From: JBGTFE01 sp036403235
GTDB taxonomy: Bacteria > Acidobacteriota > Blastocatellia > Pyrinomonadales > Pyrinomonadaceae
DNA length: 64,000 nucleotides
Reading direction: 5' to 3'
Assembly (NCBI GenBank): GCA_036403235.1
Contig: DASWRI010000083.1
Location: 69,056-133,055 of the forward strand
This document shows, one piece after another, positions 42,098-50,856 of this stretch (positions are counted from its first letter, which is position 1; each line of letters starts with the position of its first letter). The position numbers and the translations under genes were made by a program. The notes under the pieces are model-generated. The model made no database searches and was not told the origin of the DNA. It worked only from the letters and a program-made list of their open reading frames with translations.

Positions 42098-43105
42098 ATG
42101 GCAACAGCAGCAAAACAGGAAACAAAAGGCTTAACTTTAATCGAAGCAATCAGGCAAGGCATACACGAAGAAATGGAGCGCGACGAGAGCGTGTTCGTCA
42201 TCGGCGAGGACGTCGGCGCATACGGCGGCGCGTTTAAGTTGACCGAAGGATTTATCGACGATTTCGGCGCGGAGCGGACGATTGACACGCCAATCAGCGA
42301 AGCGGCGATTGTCGGCGCGGCGTGCGGCGCGGCGTTGATGGGAATGAAGCCGGTCGCCGAGTTTCAGTTCATCGATTTTATCTCGTGCGGATTCGATATG
42401 CTGACGAACTACGCCGCCAAATCGCGTTATCGCGGGTGCGGCTCGATTCAGGCCGTCTTTCGCGGCCCGTGCGGCTCGGGCGTGCGCGGCGGCCCGTTTC
42501 ATTCTTTGAACGCCGAATCGTTTTTCTTAAACACGGCGGGCTTGAAAATGGTCGAGCCTTCGACCTCATACGACGCGAAAGGCCTGATAAAAGCGGCGAT
42601 TCGCGACCCCGACCCGGTTTTGTTTTTCGAGCACAAAAAGCTTTATCGCCTGCCGCGTCTTAGAGAAGAATTGCCCGAAGACGATTATATCGTCGAAATC
42701 GGCAGGGCGCGCACGGCGCGCGAAGGCAAAGATTTGTCGATTATCACGTTCGGCGCGCAGGTTTTGAACGCTTTGGACGCGGCGGAAATTCTGGAAAAGG
42801 AAGACGGGCTGCAAACGGAAATAATCGATTTGCGCACGCTCGCGCCGCTCGATAAAGAAGCGATTTTGGCGACCGTCAAAAAGACGAATCGGGCGATGGT
42901 TTTGCACGAATCGAGTTTGACGGGCGGCATCGGCGGCGAAATCAGCGCGATTATCGGCGAAGAAGCGTTCGAATGGCTCGACGCGCCCGTCATCCGCGTC
43001 GCCTCCATCGACGCGCCCGTCCCGTTTGCGCCGCAGATGGAAGATTATTTTCTGCCGCAGGTTTCGGAGATAACGGAAGCGGCGCGGCGTTTGGCAAATT
43101 ATTAA
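42098..43105 (+). CDS. pdhB: 2-oxoacid (probably pyruvate) dehydrogenase E1 beta subunit
   Basis: 335 residues, standard length. The transketolase pyrimidine-binding domain (IRQGIHEEMERDESVFVIGEDVGAYGGAFKLTEG) and C-terminal domain (DLRTLAPLDKEAILATVKKTNRAMVLHE) are complete. It pairs with E1 alpha (pdhA), which is about 5.3 kb upstream with four unrelated genes between. AT-rich spacer upstream (41972-42097) contains TATAAT-like words but no clear promoter pair. Confidence 0.93.
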   Translation: MATAAKQETKGLTLIEAIRQGIHEEMERDESVFVIGEDVGAYGGAFKLTEGFIDDFGAERTIDTPISEAAIVGAACGAALMGMKPVAEFQFIDFISCGFDMLTNYAAKSRYRGCGSIQAVFRGPCGSGVRGGPFHSLNAESFFLNTAGLKMVEPSTSYDAKGLIKAAIRDPDPVLFFEHKKLYRLPRLREELPEDDYIVEIGRARTAREGKDLSIITFGAQVLNALDAAEILEKEDGLQTEIIDLRTLAPLDKEAILATVKKTNRAMVLHESSLTGGIGGEISAIIGEEAFEWLDAPVIRVASIDAPVPFAPQMEDYFLPQVSEITEAARRLANY

Positions 43106-43144
43106 AATACAGAAATACGCGTCGCCGCGATTTTAGAAAGAATT

Positions 43145-43169
43145 AGCCGCGAATTACACGGATAACACG
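43145..43169. repeat. AGCCGCGAATTACAC repeat word after pdhB
   Basis: Single copy of the word seen at 35685 and 39267 (begins AGCCGCGAATTACACGGAT). No inverted partner in this gap. Confidence 0.6.
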
Positions 43170-43291
43170 ATATGAAAAAGGATGATTTTTGAACTTAAAA
43201 CTTCAAGCTCTAAAATCTAAATTTATTCGCCTTTCTTGTGTTAATCTAGATTAAAATTATTTTCCAATTCATTTATCGAGGAGCAAAAGTC

Positions 43292-45151
43292 GTGACGAAA
43301 ATCGTGAAGCATCATTATCGAAAAATCTTTTTTTTGCTTGTGCTTTTAGCCGTTCAGGTTTCAATTGCCTTTGCGCAAAATTCAATTAAATTAAATCTGG
43401 ACGCGACCGAAGCGGCCAGAAACGTTTTGCATGTTAAGGAAACGATGGCGGTCAGGCCCGGCGCGTTTTCGCTTTTTTACCCGAAATGGATTCCGGGCGA
43501 GCACGCGCCGACCGGCAAGCTCAACGATATGGTCAATCTGTTTATCACCGCGAACGGAAAACCCATCGCGTGGCAGCGCGACGACGTTGAAATGTACGCG
43601 TTTCACTTGACGATTCCGGCGGGCGTCAAGCAAATCGAAATCGCTTTCGACGACGTTTCCGAGACCGGAACAATCGCCAGCTCGCAGCTTTCGCGCATCA
43701 AGTGGAATCGCCTGATTCTTTACCCGCGCGGCGTGAGAGACGAAGCCCTGCAGGTTACGGCATCGATAAAGCTGCCCGTCGACTGGAAATACGCGACCGC
43801 CTTGCCGGTCGTCAAAGAAACCAAAAATGCGGTCGATTTCAAACCGGTTTCGCTTGAAACTTTTGTCGATTCGCCCGCCGTCATCGGGAAATATTTTAAG
43901 AAAGTTCAGCTTTCCGGCGCTGGCGAAACGCTGCATGAAATCGATATTTTCGCCGACAACGCCGCCGCGCTCGAATATAAGGCGGAAACCCTCGAAGGCT
44001 GGAAAAATCTGGTCAAACAGGCGAATTTAACTTTCGGCGCGACGCATTACAACAGCTATCGCTTTTTGCTTACCTTAAGCGACATCGGCGGCAGCGAAGG
44101 CCTGGAGCATCACGAATCGAGCGAGGACGGCGTGCCGGAAAAATCTCTCAGCAACGATTATCTGATGATTGAGCTCGGCGATTTGCTCGGGCACGAATAC
44201 GCGCATTCGTGGAACGGCAAATATCGACGGCCGGCCGGACTCGCGACCGCCGATTTCGAAGCCCCGCAAAAGGGCGAGTTGCTGTGGGTTTATGAAGGTC
44301 TGACGCAATATCTCGGTCATATTCTGCCGACGCGAAGCAATCTCTGGACGGCGGAAACTTACCGCGAAGTGCTCGCCACCGACGCCGCCTATCTGGATTA
44401 TCAAAGCGGTCGGCGCTGGCGGCCGCTCGTCGATACGGCGCGCGCCGTGCAGTTTACATACGGAAGCCCGCGCCAGTGGCGCAACGAACGCCGCGGAACG
44501 GATTATTACGACGAAGGCGCGCTCGTCTGGCTCGAAGCCGACGTTTTGATTCGGCAGAAAAGCGGCGGCAAGCGCTCGCTCAACGATTTTTTCCACAAAT
44601 TTCACGGCGGGCAGAATACCGCGCCGCGGGTTGTTCCATACGATTTTGAAGAAATCGTCAGGACGCTCAACGAAGTTTTGCCTTATGACTGGCGCAAATT
44701 TTTGACCGACCGGATTTATAAAGTTCAGGCGAACGCGCCGCTCGGCGGCATCACGAACGGCGGCTGGAAGCTCGTCTATAACGACACGCCGAACGTTTAT
44801 ATCGGGGGCAGCGAAAAAGAATACAGCTTTGCGAACGCGATGTATTCTATCGGCATATCCGCTACTGAGGACGGCACGATTAACGACGTCAATCCCGATT
44901 TGGCGGCGGCCAAAGCCGGGCTTGCGCCCGGGATGAAAATAAAGAAAATCAACGGCGAAGATTTTTCGCTGGAAAATTTCCGCAAAGCGATTGCCGCGAC
45001 GAAAAACTCGTCTTCGATTGAATTCGTCGCTGAAAACGGCGGCATCGGCGAAACCTACAAGCTGAATTATCGCGGCGGCGAAAAATATCCGCATCTCGCG
45101 CGCGACGCGGCCAGGGCCGACATAATTTCGGAAATTCTAAAACCGCTTTGA
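43292..45151 (+). CDS. Secreted M61 glycyl aminopeptidase-like protein with PDZ domain
   Basis: 619 residues from GTG 43292, ribosome site CGAGGAGCAA. Signal peptide (FFLLVLLAVQVSIAFAQ), beta domain, then the zinc motif HEYAH (301-305) in LLGHEYAHSWNGKYRRP with the distal Glu region LLWVYEGLTQYLG, and a C-terminal PDZ-like domain (GISATEDGTINDVNPDLAAAKAGLAPGMKI). This is the M61 (glycyl aminopeptidase) architecture. Likely periplasmic peptidase. Confidence 0.9.
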   Translation: MTKIVKHHYRKIFFLLVLLAVQVSIAFAQNSIKLNLDATEAARNVLHVKETMAVRPGAFSLFYPKWIPGEHAPTGKLNDMVNLFITANGKPIAWQRDDVEMYAFHLTIPAGVKQIEIAFDDVSETGTIASSQLSRIKWNRLILYPRGVRDEALQVTASIKLPVDWKYATALPVVKETKNAVDFKPVSLETFVDSPAVIGKYFKKVQLSGAGETLHEIDIFADNAAALEYKAETLEGWKNLVKQANLTFGATHYNSYRFLLTLSDIGGSEGLEHHESSEDGVPEKSLSNDYLMIELGDLLGHEYAHSWNGKYRRPAGLATADFEAPQKGELLWVYEGLTQYLGHILPTRSNLWTAETYREVLATDAAYLDYQSGRRWRPLVDTARAVQFTYGSPRQWRNERRGTDYYDEGALVWLEADVLIRQKSGGKRSLNDFFHKFHGGQNTAPRVVPYDFEEIVRTLNEVLPYDWRKFLTDRIYKVQANAPLGGITNGGWKLVYNDTPNVYIGGSEKEYSFANAMYSIGISATEDGTINDVNPDLAAAKAGLAPGMKIKKINGEDFSLENFRKAIAATKNSSSIEFVAENGGIGETYKLNYRGGEKYPHLARDAARADIISEILKPL

Positions 45152-45187
45152 TTGTGTAATTGTAAAAAAAATTATAGGAGAAAATTT

Positions 45188-45463
45188 ATGCCGAAATATG
45201 TTATCGAACGCGAAATCGAAGGCGCGGGAAATTTGTCCGCCGACCAGCTGCAGGGCGTTTCGCAAACTTCGTGCAGCGTTTTAAAGGAACTTGGGCCGCA
45301 GATTCAATGGGTGCAGAGCTATGTCACGGGCGACAAGATTTACTGCGTCTATATTGCGCCGAGCGAAGATTTGATTCGCGAACACGCGACGCGCGGCGGT
45401 TTTCCGGCGAATAAAATCTCGGAAATTAAAACCATCATCGATCCGACAACCGCAGAAAAGTGA
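45188..45463 (+). CDS. DUF4242 (nickel-binding-like) small protein
   Basis: 91 residues from ATG 45188 with ATAGGAG ribosome site. The DUF4242 pattern is clear: KYVIEREIEGAGNLSADQL, WVQSYVTGDKIYCVYIAPSEDLIREHA. A ferredoxin-like fold; some members bind nickel. A longer frame from 45152 would run through upstream spacer. The TGA stop (45461-45463) lies inside the left arm of a 20-bp inverted repeat. Confidence 0.88.
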   Translation: MPKYVIEREIEGAGNLSADQLQGVSQTSCSVLKELGPQIQWVQSYVTGDKIYCVYIAPSEDLIREHATRGGFPANKISEIKTIIDPTTAEK

Positions 45464-45530
45464 AAAGTGAATGGTGAAAAGTTGAAGAATTAAATTTCCC
45501 TAAGCTTTTTACCATTCACTTTTCACTTTT
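45456..45530. repeat. Perfect 20-bp inverted repeat overlapping a stop codon
   Basis: AAAAGTGAAAAGTGAATGGT (45456-45475) and ACCATTCACTTTTCACTTTT (45511-45530) are exact complements around a 35-nt loop. The left arm contains the last codons and stop of the DUF4242 gene; the right arm ends 11 nt before the next start codon. Confidence 0.85.
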
Positions 45531-45541
45531 AACTTAAAAAA

Positions 45542-46234
45542 ATGCCGCACGTCGAAAAACATTTTACATCGGGCGAAATCGTCCGCGACATCGTTATCGG
45601 GATGAGCGACGGCCTGACCGTACCGTTTGCGCTCGCCGCGGGGCTTTCGGGCGCGGTCGTTTCGACCGGAATCATCGTTACGGCCGGAGTCGCCGAAATC
45701 GTCGCCGGTTCGATTGCGATGGGCTTGGGCGGCTATCTCGCCGGAAAATCCGATGTCGAGCATTTTGACAGCGAATACAAGCGCGAATTGTATGAAATCG
45801 ATAAAATGCTCGAGCACGAAAAAGACGAAGTTCTGGAAATTCTCGAGGATTACGGTTTGACCAGAACGGAAAGCCTGCCGATTGTCGAATCGCTCGCCTC
45901 GCGCCCGAAGGATTTTGCCGATTTTATGATGCGCTTCGAATTAGGTCTCGAAAAACCGAATCCGCGACGCGCTCTGCAAAGCGGCGCAACTATCGGCGGC
46001 GCGTATATTTTCGGCGGCCTGATTCCGCTTTTGCCGTATATGATTTTAGCGGAAGCGCACCAGGCGCTCGTCTGGTCAGCGGCGATTACGGTCGTCGCGC
46101 TGTTTGTTTTCGGCTACATCAAAGGACAATTTACCGGCGCGAAACCTTTGAAAAGCGCTTTGCAAACATGTCTCATCGGAAGCGTCGCCGCCGGCGCGGC
46201 GTTTTTTATCGCGCGGCTCATCAGCGAAAAATAA
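45542..46234 (+). CDS. VIT1/CCC1-family membrane protein
   Basis: 230 residues. Opening FTSGEIVRDIVIGMSDGLTVPFALAAGLSGAV and IVTAGVAEIVAGSIAMGLGGYLAGKSDVEHF are typical of the vacuolar iron/manganese transporter (VIT1/CCC1) family; a charged helical metal-binding stretch (about 80-140) is followed by three more membrane segments (YIFGGLIPLLPYMIL; ALVWSAAITVVALFVFGYI; GSVAAGAAFFIARL). It probably moves Fe2+ or Mn2+. No good ribosome site before ATG 45542. Confidence 0.88.
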   Translation: MPHVEKHFTSGEIVRDIVIGMSDGLTVPFALAAGLSGAVVSTGIIVTAGVAEIVAGSIAMGLGGYLAGKSDVEHFDSEYKRELYEIDKMLEHEKDEVLEILEDYGLTRTESLPIVESLASRPKDFADFMMRFELGLEKPNPRRALQSGATIGGAYIFGGLIPLLPYMILAEAHQALVWSAAITVVALFVFGYIKGQFTGAKPLKSALQTCLIGSVAAGAAFFIARLISEK

Positions 46235-46237
46235 ATA

Positions 46238-46293
46238 TAAATGAAAAATGAGAAATTTATTTTCCGTTTTTCATTTTCCGTTTTCCATTCGCA
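46238..46293. repeat. Inverted AATGAAAAATGAG / TTTTTCATTTTCC repeat
   Basis: AAATGAAAAATGAGAAA on the left faces TTTTTCATTTTCCGTTTTCC on the right with imperfect pairing. Same kind as 27095-27153. Confidence 0.6.
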
Positions 46294-46359
46294 TTCCGCT
46301 TTTAGTATTCTATCTATTTGATATTTATATTCAGCAATCATTTATAAAACGGAGATTAT

Positions 46360-48246
46360 ATGAGCGTAGAAGTCGTGATGCCGCAGATGGGCGAATCCAT
46401 TACCGAAGGAACGGTTTCGAAATGGCTAAAGCAAGCCGGCGATAAAATCGAAAAAGACGAGCCGATTCTGGAAATTTCAACCGATAAGGTCGACGCCGAA
46501 GTTCCCTCACCGGGTGCGGGCGTGCTTCTGGAAATTCGCGCCGCCGAGGGCGAAACCGTCGAAGTCGGCACAGTCGTCGCCGTCATCGGCGAAGAAGGCG
46601 AAACGGCGATTGGCAGTCAGCAATCAGCAGTCAGCAGTCAACCGGTCGAAGAAACGAAACCTGCTGTCGAACAACCAAAAACCGAGCCTGTTGCCGAAAT
46701 AGCGCAGGCCGCAGCAGCAAGCGACGCCTCTTCCGCCAACTCCGAAAACTCCGGAACTTCTGCCGACTCCGGCGCTGCTACAGAAGTTGTAATGCCGCAG
46801 ATGGGCGAATCCATTACCGAAGGAACGGTTTCAAAATGGCTCAAAGCGGTCGGCGACCGCGTCGAAAAAGACGAGCCGCTTTTGGAAATTTCGACCGATA
46901 AAGTCGATGCCGAAGTTCCCTCGCCCGTCGCCGGAATTTTGCTGGAAATAAAAACCAATGAAGGCGAAACGGTCGAAGTCGGCTCAATCGTCGCGCTCGT
47001 CGGCGCGCCGGGCGCGAGCAGTAGTCAGTCATCAGCGGTCAGCAATCAGGCTTCCGCCGCGCAACCTCAAGCGACTGCCGCAGCCGCCGAAGCGCCGGGC
47101 GCGGACGCCGTTTCGACACAGCAAACAAAATCGGAAGACAACGTGCCGAAAGTCGAAACTGCTCCGCAGGGCGTTTCCGAAACCGAAGGCAGAAGCTACG
47201 ATTACGGTCGCCCGGGCGCGATTGCCGATGCGCAAAAATCTTCCAACGGAAAATCGAACGGCGAAATGTCAATCGAAGATTTGCGCCGTACAAAATCGAG
47301 CCCGCTCGTTCGCAATATCGCCAAAGAACACGGCATCGATATTTCGCAGATTCCCGGCAGCGGAATGAGTGGACGCGTCACGAAAAAAGACATTATGTCG
47401 TTTATCGACTCGGGCGCGGCGCTCAAACCGCAGGATTTGCTTCGTAAAGGCGCGCCGCTTGCGACGGCGATGCCGCCGACCGCTTCCGCTCCGCCGACGG
47501 CTCAAAAAGCCGAATACGCCGCGCCGCAGGTTGCAAGCGCCGTCGGCGACCGCGTCGAGCCGATGTCCGTCATGCGCCGGAAAATCGCCGAACATATGAC
47601 GTTTTCGAAACAGACTTCGGCGCACGTCACCAGCGTTTATGAATTCGATATGACGAACGTGGCGAAGTTTCGCGAGCGCAACAAAGCCGAATTTCAGTCG
47701 CGCTACGGCACGAAACTGTCGTTTATGCCGTTTATTTTTCAGGCCGTCGTCCATGCTCTGCGGCAGTTTCCGGTCATTAACGCGCAAATTTCGGGCGAAA
47801 ACATCATTTACAAAGGCGACATCAATCTCGGAATGGCGGTCGCGCTCGATTGGGGCTTGATTGTTCCGGTCATCAAACGCGCCGACCAGCTTTCGCTGGC
47901 CGGTCTGGCGCTGGCGGCCAACGATTTGGCCGCGCGCGCGCGGACGAAAAAACTGATGCCCGACGAAGTCGCGGGCGGAACGTTTACGATTACCAATCCG
48001 GGCGTTTTCGGCGGGCTTTTCGGAACGCCGATTATCAATCAGCCGCAGGTCGCGATTCTTTGCGTCGGCACAATCGAAAAACGTCCGAAAGTTTTGACGA
48101 CGCCCGACGGCGACGATTATATAGCGATTCGCTCGATGGCGTATTTCGCTTTGACTTTCGACCATCGCATCGTCGACGGCGCGGACGCCGAGAAATTTTT
48201 GTCGTTTATGAAAAAATATCTTGAAACTACGCAATTTACACTGTAA
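46360..48246 (+). CDS. pdhC: Dihydrolipoamide acyltransferase (E2) with two lipoyl domains
   Basis: 628 residues. Lipoyl domain 1 (about 1-78, Lys43 in STDKVDA) and lipoyl domain 2 (about 141-218, Lys181), an E1/E3-binding domain (SSPLVRNIAKEHGIDISQIP-GSGMSGRVTKKDI), and a C-terminal catalytic domain ending TFDHRIVDGADAEKF with the HxxxD-type active site. It passes acyl groups from E1 to CoA. The two long flexible linkers contain peptides (GSQQSAVSSQ; SSQSSAVSNQ) encoded by the word-like repeats otherwise found between genes. Acetyl specificity is inferred; branched-chain acyl is not excluded. Confidence 0.9.
   Translation: MSVEVVMPQMGESITEGTVSKWLKQAGDKIEKDEPILEISTDKVDAEVPSPGAGVLLEIRAAEGETVEVGTVVAVIGEEGETAIGSQQSAVSSQPVEETKPAVEQPKTEPVAEIAQAAAASDASSANSENSGTSADSGAATEVVMPQMGESITEGTVSKWLKAVGDRVEKDEPLLEISTDKVDAEVPSPVAGILLEIKTNEGETVEVGSIVALVGAPGASSSQSSAVSNQASAAQPQATAAAAEAPGADAVSTQQTKSEDNVPKVETAPQGVSETEGRSYDYGRPGAIADAQKSSNGKSNGEMSIEDLRRTKSSPLVRNIAKEHGIDISQIPGSGMSGRVTKKDIMSFIDSGAALKPQDLLRKGAPLATAMPPTASAPPTAQKAEYAAPQVASAVGDRVEPMSVMRRKIAEHMTFSKQTSAHVTSVYEFDMTNVAKFRERNKAEFQSRYGTKLSFMPFIFQAVVHALRQFPVINAQISGENIIYKGDINLGMAVALDWGLIVPVIKRADQLSLAGLALAANDLAARARTKKLMPDEVAGGTFTITNPGVFGGLFGTPIINQPQVAILCVGTIEKRPKVLTTPDGDDYIAIRSMAYFALTFDHRIVDGADAEKFLSFMKKYLETTQFTL
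46614..46640. repeat. GTCAGCAGTCAG repeat inside pdhC linker 1
   Basis: CAGTCAGCAATCAGCAGTCA and following AGCAGTCAA read in frame as SQQSAVSSQ. The words match those in the gaps at 25-78 and 30458-30505. Confidence 0.75.
47020..47049. repeat. GTCAGTCATCAGCGGTCAG repeat inside pdhC linker 2
   Basis: AGTAGTCAGTCATCAGCGGT and following CAGCAATCAG read in frame as SSQSSAVSNQ. It is the second in-frame copy of the family in this gene. Confidence 0.75.
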
Positions 48247-48328
48247 ATTAGTATTTAGTGAAAATATTTGATAACGAAAAACGAGCATCGACTAAAATTT
48301 CTTCAAAAACGGGAAACTTTTTCCATTT

Positions 48329-48387
48329 AGTGCCGATAATCAATTCTGAGGCGTTTTCGCCTTTTGAGTTGTCGGCGCTATTTTTTT
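48329..48387 (+). terminator. Strong intrinsic terminator after pdhC
   Basis: AGTGCCGA (48329-48336) pairs with TCGGCGCT (48372-48379, one G-U). An inner CAATTC/GAGTTG and GGCG-TTTT-CGCC complete a three-part stem. Seven T follow at 48381-48387. The remainder of the spacer to 48511 contains TTGACA at 48414-48419 without a fitting -10, and a small AACGTC/GACGTT hairpin. Confidence 0.85.
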
Positions 48388-48511
48388 GCAGATTTTAGAA
48401 AATGGATAATTTTTTGACAACCAAATGCAAAACTCGAAACGTCATATTAAGACGTTAGCAGTTAAAACGCTTTCAGAAATTAAATATCACAAGGGTTATC
48501 TAGGAGGTTAA

Positions 48512-49507
48512 ATGTTTAAACATTTCAATAGTATCAAAAGCTTTCTGTCTTTAGCGGTTTTGTCGCTCGTTTTGGGCGCGGTTTCAATTTTCGGACAAAC
48601 CGACGCTCAAACGCGTACTTTAACCAGTGGACAAAAATACAAAATTAACGGCGTTGTCGTTGCCAAAGACGACAACAGCTTTACCGTGCGTGATACGACC
48701 GGCGTCGAAACAAAAGTCGTTATGACTTCGGCGACCAGCGTCAAAACGAAAGGCGGAGTGTTCGGCGGCAGCAAAACTACGCCGATGGAAGCCATCATTC
48801 GCGGCCTGAATCTCGAAGTCGAAGGACGCGGCGATCAGTCGGGCGCTTTGGCGGCGACAAAAATTCGTTTTGATAAAGACGATTTGGCCGTCGCTCAATC
48901 AATCGACAGCCGCGTCACACCGGCCGAGGAGCGTCTGACGCAGGCTGAGCAGAACGCTGAACGCATTTCCGGACAAATCGACGAATTAGTCGCCGTTTCG
49001 AATGCCGCCAAAGGCGGTGCGAAAGCCGCTCAGGACACGGCTGACGCCGCCGTTGCCGCCGTCAACGCGACCAATCAGAGAATCACTTCTCTGGACGATT
49101 ACGTCGTTCAATCGACCGAAACGGTTAATTTCAAAGTCAACAGCGCCGTTCTTTCACCCGACGCCAAAACGAGACTCGACCAGGTTGCGACCGCCGCCTT
49201 ACAGCTTAAAGGCTACGTCATCGAAATTACCGGTTTTGCTTCGGCCGAAGGAGGTACGGCGAAAAATAAGGCCTTGAGCCAGCGCCGCGCGCAGGCCGTA
49301 ATCGACTATTTAGTCGAAACACACAATATTCCGCTTCGCCGAATCGGGCAGTCATACGGTTTCGGCGAATTGCAGGCCGTTGCCGATAACGCAACGCGCG
49401 AAGGACGCGAGCAAAATCGCCGGGTTGAAGTCAAACTGATGGTCAGCCGCGGTTTGAATCAAAACGTCGAAGTTCGTCCGAGCACGACCAGCAGCGACCA
49501 GGAATAA
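48512..49507 (+). CDS. OmpA-family outer-membrane/periplasmic protein
   Basis: 331 residues with signal peptide (FLSLAVLSLVLGAVSIFGQ). N-terminal small beta domain like DUF5666 (KYKINGVVVAKDDNSFTVRDTTG), a helical coiled-coil (about 130-185), then an OmpA C-terminal peptidoglycan-binding domain (NFKVNSAVLSPDAKTRLDQVA; GFASAEGGTAKNKALSQRRAQAV; REQNRRVEVKL). It probably tethers the envelope to peptidoglycan. Very strong ribosome site TAGGAGGT. Confidence 0.88.
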   Translation: MFKHFNSIKSFLSLAVLSLVLGAVSIFGQTDAQTRTLTSGQKYKINGVVVAKDDNSFTVRDTTGVETKVVMTSATSVKTKGGVFGGSKTTPMEAIIRGLNLEVEGRGDQSGALAATKIRFDKDDLAVAQSIDSRVTPAEERLTQAEQNAERISGQIDELVAVSNAAKGGAKAAQDTADAAVAAVNATNQRITSLDDYVVQSTETVNFKVNSAVLSPDAKTRLDQVATAALQLKGYVIEITGFASAEGGTAKNKALSQRRAQAVIDYLVETHNIPLRRIGQSYGFGELQAVADNATREGREQNRRVEVKLMVSRGLNQNVEVRPSTTSSDQE

Positions 49508-49522
49508 TTTTCAGGTTAAATC

Positions 49523-49571
49523 GAGGGCAAAAAGGTGAAAACGGGCAACCGTATTTTCACCTTTTGCCCTC
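49523..49571 (+). terminator. Terminator after the OmpA-like gene
   Basis: GAGGGCAAAA-GGTGAAAA (49523-49541, one extra A) pairs with TTTTCACCTTTTGCCCTC (49554-49571) across a 12-nt loop. The tract TTACTTTTTG follows. The stem is A/T-rich inside and G/C-rich at its base. Confidence 0.75.
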
Positions 49572-49611
49572 TTACTTTTTGAACGGGAAAAATTTCTTTG
49601 AGGTGTAATTC

Positions 49612-50706
49612 GTGAAACTGCAACGCTTTTCTTTTATATTCGCACTGATTTTTTTATTTACATTTTCCGCTTTCGCCCAAACCACAAAGCCCACGCCGAC
49701 GCCTAAAGTCGAAGATGACGACGGAGTTTTAGAAATCAAATCGCGCCTCGTCATCGTTCCGGTTTCGGTGCTCGACGCCGCCGGACAGCCGGTTTTAGGC
49801 TTAAAAGCACAGGATTTTCGCATTTTGGAAGAAAATCGGCCGCAGGAAATCGCGCAGATATCGGACGCCGAAAAAGTCCCGCTCGAAATCGCGCTTTTGA
49901 TTGATGTTTCGGGCAGCATCAACCCGCTTTTTGAATTTGAAAAAAAGGCGGCGGCGCAGTTTCTCCAGAGCGTGATGAAGCCCGAAGACCACGCGACGAT
50001 TTTTCTCATCGGCGATAAACCGATTTTGACGACCGAGCGCGAAAACGCCGCGCAGGCTGCCATCAGAGTCCAAGCCATTACCTTATCGGGAAAATTTACG
50101 GCCTTTTACGATACGGTCACGCTCGCCGCCAACTACCTGCAAAAAAACGCGCCGCAGCGCAGCCGCCGCGTGATTTTGGCATTGACCGATGGCGAAGATA
50201 ACTGGAGCAATCTGACGCGCCAGGCCGAAGCGAGTATCGATGTAAACTCGCTGACGGCCGAAAAACTAAATCAAGCGGCGTCAAAAACCGATAAGGCGCA
50301 CGAAAAAGCGCAAAGTAAGGTTTTGCGCGATTTGCAAAACGCCGACACCGTCTTTTATTCGATAAATCCGGCCGGAAATTCGTTTAAGCTGAATAAAATC
50401 AGCACGCGCGCGCAAAACGGAATGCAGAAATTTGCCGACGACACGGGCGGCACAGCCTATTTGCCGAACTTTTTGCCGGTCAATCTGAAAGACCAGATGC
50501 AAAACTCGCAAAACAGCAAAAGAAACGTCGACACGCTGCAAAAAATTTTCCGGCAGCTGACCAACGAGCTGCAGGCGCAATATCTCGTGCAGTATTATTC
50601 GGAATCGGAATATCCGGTAAACAGATACGTAAATTTAAACGTCAATTTGCAAAATCCGCAGAATTTTCGGCTCCGAGCGCGAAAAGGTTATTTTGTGAAA
50701 AATTAA
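49612..50706 (+). CDS. Secreted VWFA-domain protein of acidobacterial type
   Basis: 364 residues from GTG 49612 with ribosome site TGAGGTG. Signal peptide (FSFIFALIFLFTFSAFAQ). The domain has the MIDAS motif DVSGS in IALLIDVSGSINPLFEFEKK and downstream LTDGEDNWS. It matches the VWFA-related family I recall as common in Acidobacteria (VPVSVLDAAGQPVLGLKAQDF; YLVQYYSESEYPVNRY-type ends). Probably an extracytoplasmic adhesion or scaffold protein; function unknown. Confidence 0.85.
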   Translation: MKLQRFSFIFALIFLFTFSAFAQTTKPTPTPKVEDDDGVLEIKSRLVIVPVSVLDAAGQPVLGLKAQDFRILEENRPQEIAQISDAEKVPLEIALLIDVSGSINPLFEFEKKAAAQFLQSVMKPEDHATIFLIGDKPILTTERENAAQAAIRVQAITLSGKFTAFYDTVTLAANYLQKNAPQRSRRVILALTDGEDNWSNLTRQAEASIDVNSLTAEKLNQAASKTDKAHEKAQSKVLRDLQNADTVFYSINPAGNSFKLNKISTRAQNGMQKFADDTGGTAYLPNFLPVNLKDQMQNSQNSKRNVDTLQKIFRQLTNELQAQYLVQYYSESEYPVNRYVNLNVNLQNPQNFRLRARKGYFVKN

Positions 50707-50726
50707 ATTTCAATCGAATTTAAAAT

Positions 50727-50758
50727 AAAACGGCGAAACTCATCTGCCGTTTTTATTT
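50727..50758 (+). terminator. Terminator after the VWFA gene
   Basis: AAAACGGC (50727-50734) pairs with GCCGTTTT (50746-50753) around an 11-nt loop, followed by TATTTTG. Positions 50759-50856 hold nothing I recognise. Confidence 0.75.
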
Positions 50759-50856
50759 TGCAAACGAGTCCCGCGCGGCTTGAGCGGCGAATGATTTCCT
50801 CGGAGACTGTCTTAGGGGTTTTTGTCATTCATCGCGTCAAATCGATAACTTTTTTA

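Noticed and set aside
44075..45094. 339-codon open frame antisense to the M61 peptidase gene
   Set aside because: It mirrors the strong codon bias of the sense gene. It has no recognisable domain, whereas the sense frame has signal peptide, HExxH and PDZ.
47269..48288. 339-codon open frame antisense to pdhC
   Set aside because: It is Arg/His-rich, without a domain, and fully overlaps the E2 catalytic domain. It is a shadow of the real gene.
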